NCBI GenBank assembly: GCA_021324515.1
Contig: JAJPIY010000198.1
Coordinates: 1-34,189 of the forward strand
Source of the DNA: Planctomycetota bacterium
GTDB taxonomy: Bacteria > Planctomycetota > Planctomycetia > Gemmatales > Gemmataceae
Reading direction: 5' to 3'
DNA: 34,189 nt
Part shown: piece by piece, positions 33,500 through 34,189 of the stretch
How the letters are laid out: each line of letters begins with the position of its first letter
How positions within the stretch are numbered: position 1 is the stretch's first letter
Translations under genes and position numbers: made by a program
The notes under the pieces: model-generated
What the model saw: the letters and a program-made list of their open reading frames with translations, nothing else
What the model was told of the DNA's origin: nothing
Databases searched by the model: none

Positions 33500-33658
33500 T
33501 CAGCCGCCGCCAATGTGGCCTAACCTGGTGAACAAACTATTAGTACCTGCATACGGTCGGTCACGGTATTTCTCACATTTGGCAAGCACTTCTTGGATGG
33601 TTTCAATAGGGCGGTAGTAAGGGGGAGAGAACGGCTTTTTGCGGCGGCGGTCAGACAT
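33500..33658 (-). CDS. possible 52-residue protein, unknown
   Basis: A short frame starting MSDRRRKKPFSPPYYRP, followed by an amphipathic helix (IETIQEVLAKCEKYRDRPY) and a Gly-rich end. GGAGC lies 6 nt before the ATG at 33658. Codon use looks coding. No family is recognised. It is basic at the N-terminus, which could suit a nucleic-acid-binding small protein, but this is a guess. Confidence 0.45.
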   Translation of the reverse strand: MSDRRRKKPFSPPYYRPIETIQEVLAKCEKYRDRPYAGTNSLFTRLGHIGGG

Positions 33659-34062
33659 GGAGACGCTCCGAGTAAAGGGTTGTTCGGCAGGCGCCGTCCC
33701 AGAGCGAATCTCTGACAGTCGCCGAACACATTGGGATTACTCGTTATCGGGCAATCCCCCCTACCAATTTATACTGGGCACGGTTGAATTGGGCACAATT
33801 CCCCCCCACCCCGACCCTCCCCCACAAGGGGGGAGGGAGAAACAAGGCTCCCTCCCCTCCCCCCCCACCCCGACCCTCCCCCACAAGGGGGGAGGGAGAA
33901 ACAAGGCTCCCTCCCCCCTTGTGGGGGAGGGTTGGGGTGGGGGGAAAGGGAAAACATGTCCAATCTCCCCGTGCCCAGCATAAACTGCCCAGATGCCAAG
34001 AAAGAGAAGCAAAGAGGGACCAAATGTCCAAAATGCCTCTTTTTTATCTTTGCTAGTTTTTT
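33659..34062. other. non-coding stretch holding a repeat cluster
   Basis: Apart from the repeats at 33801-33943, I see no gene. Frames here that read PHPNPPPQGG or similar are translations of the repeat itself. The segment 34020-34062 is AT-rich and follows the stop codon of the minus-strand partial gene. Confidence 0.55.
33801..33943. repeat. C-rich repeat cluster (CCCCACCCCGACCCTCCCCC type)
   Basis: Two direct units with a 59-bp period (33801-33859 and 33860-33918) contain CCCCACCCCGACCC and CACAAGGGGGGAGGG. They are followed by an inverted partial copy (about 33910-33943). The second unit and the inverted copy can pair over some 23 bp with a short loop (AAACAAGG). Translated, they give PHPNPPPQGG-like strings, seen as false ORFs on both strands. 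Confidence 0.88.
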
Positions 34063-34189
34063 CTATTCTTCTGGGTGTTCTTGGCGTCTGGACGGCCCTT
34101 CTTTTACCCAAATCAGCAAGTGATTGCGGCCATAGCGGCGTTGGTCCCAATTGGCGTGGGCCGGTAGTCCCTCCAGCGGGGCCTTGCTC
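34063..34189 (-). CDS. C-terminal end of an unidentified protein (partial)
   Basis: The window edge cuts a minus-strand gene that ends with TAG at 34065-34063. The last 41 residues include 'AHANWDQRRYGRNHLLIWV', which has the ordered look of a real domain end, then a charged tail. Codon use is consistent. The family is not recognisable from this piece. Confidence 0.5.
   Translation of the reverse strand, partial: SKAPLEGLPAHANWDQRRYGRNHLLIWVKEGPSRRQEHPEE

Noticed and set aside
33744-34150. Overlapping minus-strand frames of 84-129 residues rich in Pro and Gly
   Set aside because: They are translations of the C-rich repeats and disagree with the coding-like frame that ends at 34063.

Overview
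The window looks like about 34 kb of chromosome from a planctomycete, most likely of the Gemmata-type lineage. This rests on gene content and style, since no 16S gene is present. The features that suggest it are high GC, a secreted formylglycine sulfatase, a Uma2-family nuclease, an amidohydrolase with a twin-arginine signal, HEAT and TPR proteins, small lineage-type membrane proteins, and many GC-rich palindromic repeats between genes. No phage, plasmid, transposase or CRISPR array was found.

Layout. At 1-2350, a STAS-domain protein (minus strand) diverges from a secreted sulfatase (plus). A repeat cluster (2357-2507) separates them from a plus-strand run at 2536-9638: small membrane protein, Tat-type amidohydrolase, luciferase-like flavin oxidoreductase, Uma2 nuclease-like protein, alpha/beta hydrolase, small membrane protein and the NAD-dependent DNA ligase ligA. 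At 9726-13380 lie thrS (minus), a short MgtE-type Mg2+ transporter (plus) and rpsR (minus).

From 13643 to 20692 is a compact lipopolysaccharide gene set on the plus strand: lpxK (lipid A 4'-kinase), a deoxyhypusine-synthase-like protein of unknown bacterial role, a heptosyltransferase, an 883-residue protein with three LPS-kinase-like domains, and a GT4 glycosyltransferase. Their order and overlaps suggest one operon that phosphorylates lipid A and then builds and phosphorylates the inner core.

A second repeat cluster (20727-20910) precedes a fatty acid hydroxylase fused to ten TPR repeats. A stretch with little coding (22876-23489) leads to an unrecognised two-part protein whose linker contains a palindromic repeat. 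On the minus strand, 30361-24517 holds a HEAT-repeat membrane protein, a molybdopterin oxidoreductase, an MscS channel and a fused substrate-binding/permease amino-acid transporter. The last three are tightly spaced. The plus strand then has a secreted protein of unknown function, a cysteine desulfurase (IscS type), an A-type Fe-S carrier and tRNA-Val(UAC). The final 0.9 kb is mostly non-coding, with another repeat cluster and the C-terminal end of a minus-strand gene.

The strongest leads are the triple kinase-like protein, the deoxyhypusine-synthase-like gene inside the LPS cluster, the hydroxylase-TPR fusion, and a repeat family sharing a GGCGAGCGGGG core at four intergenic sites.
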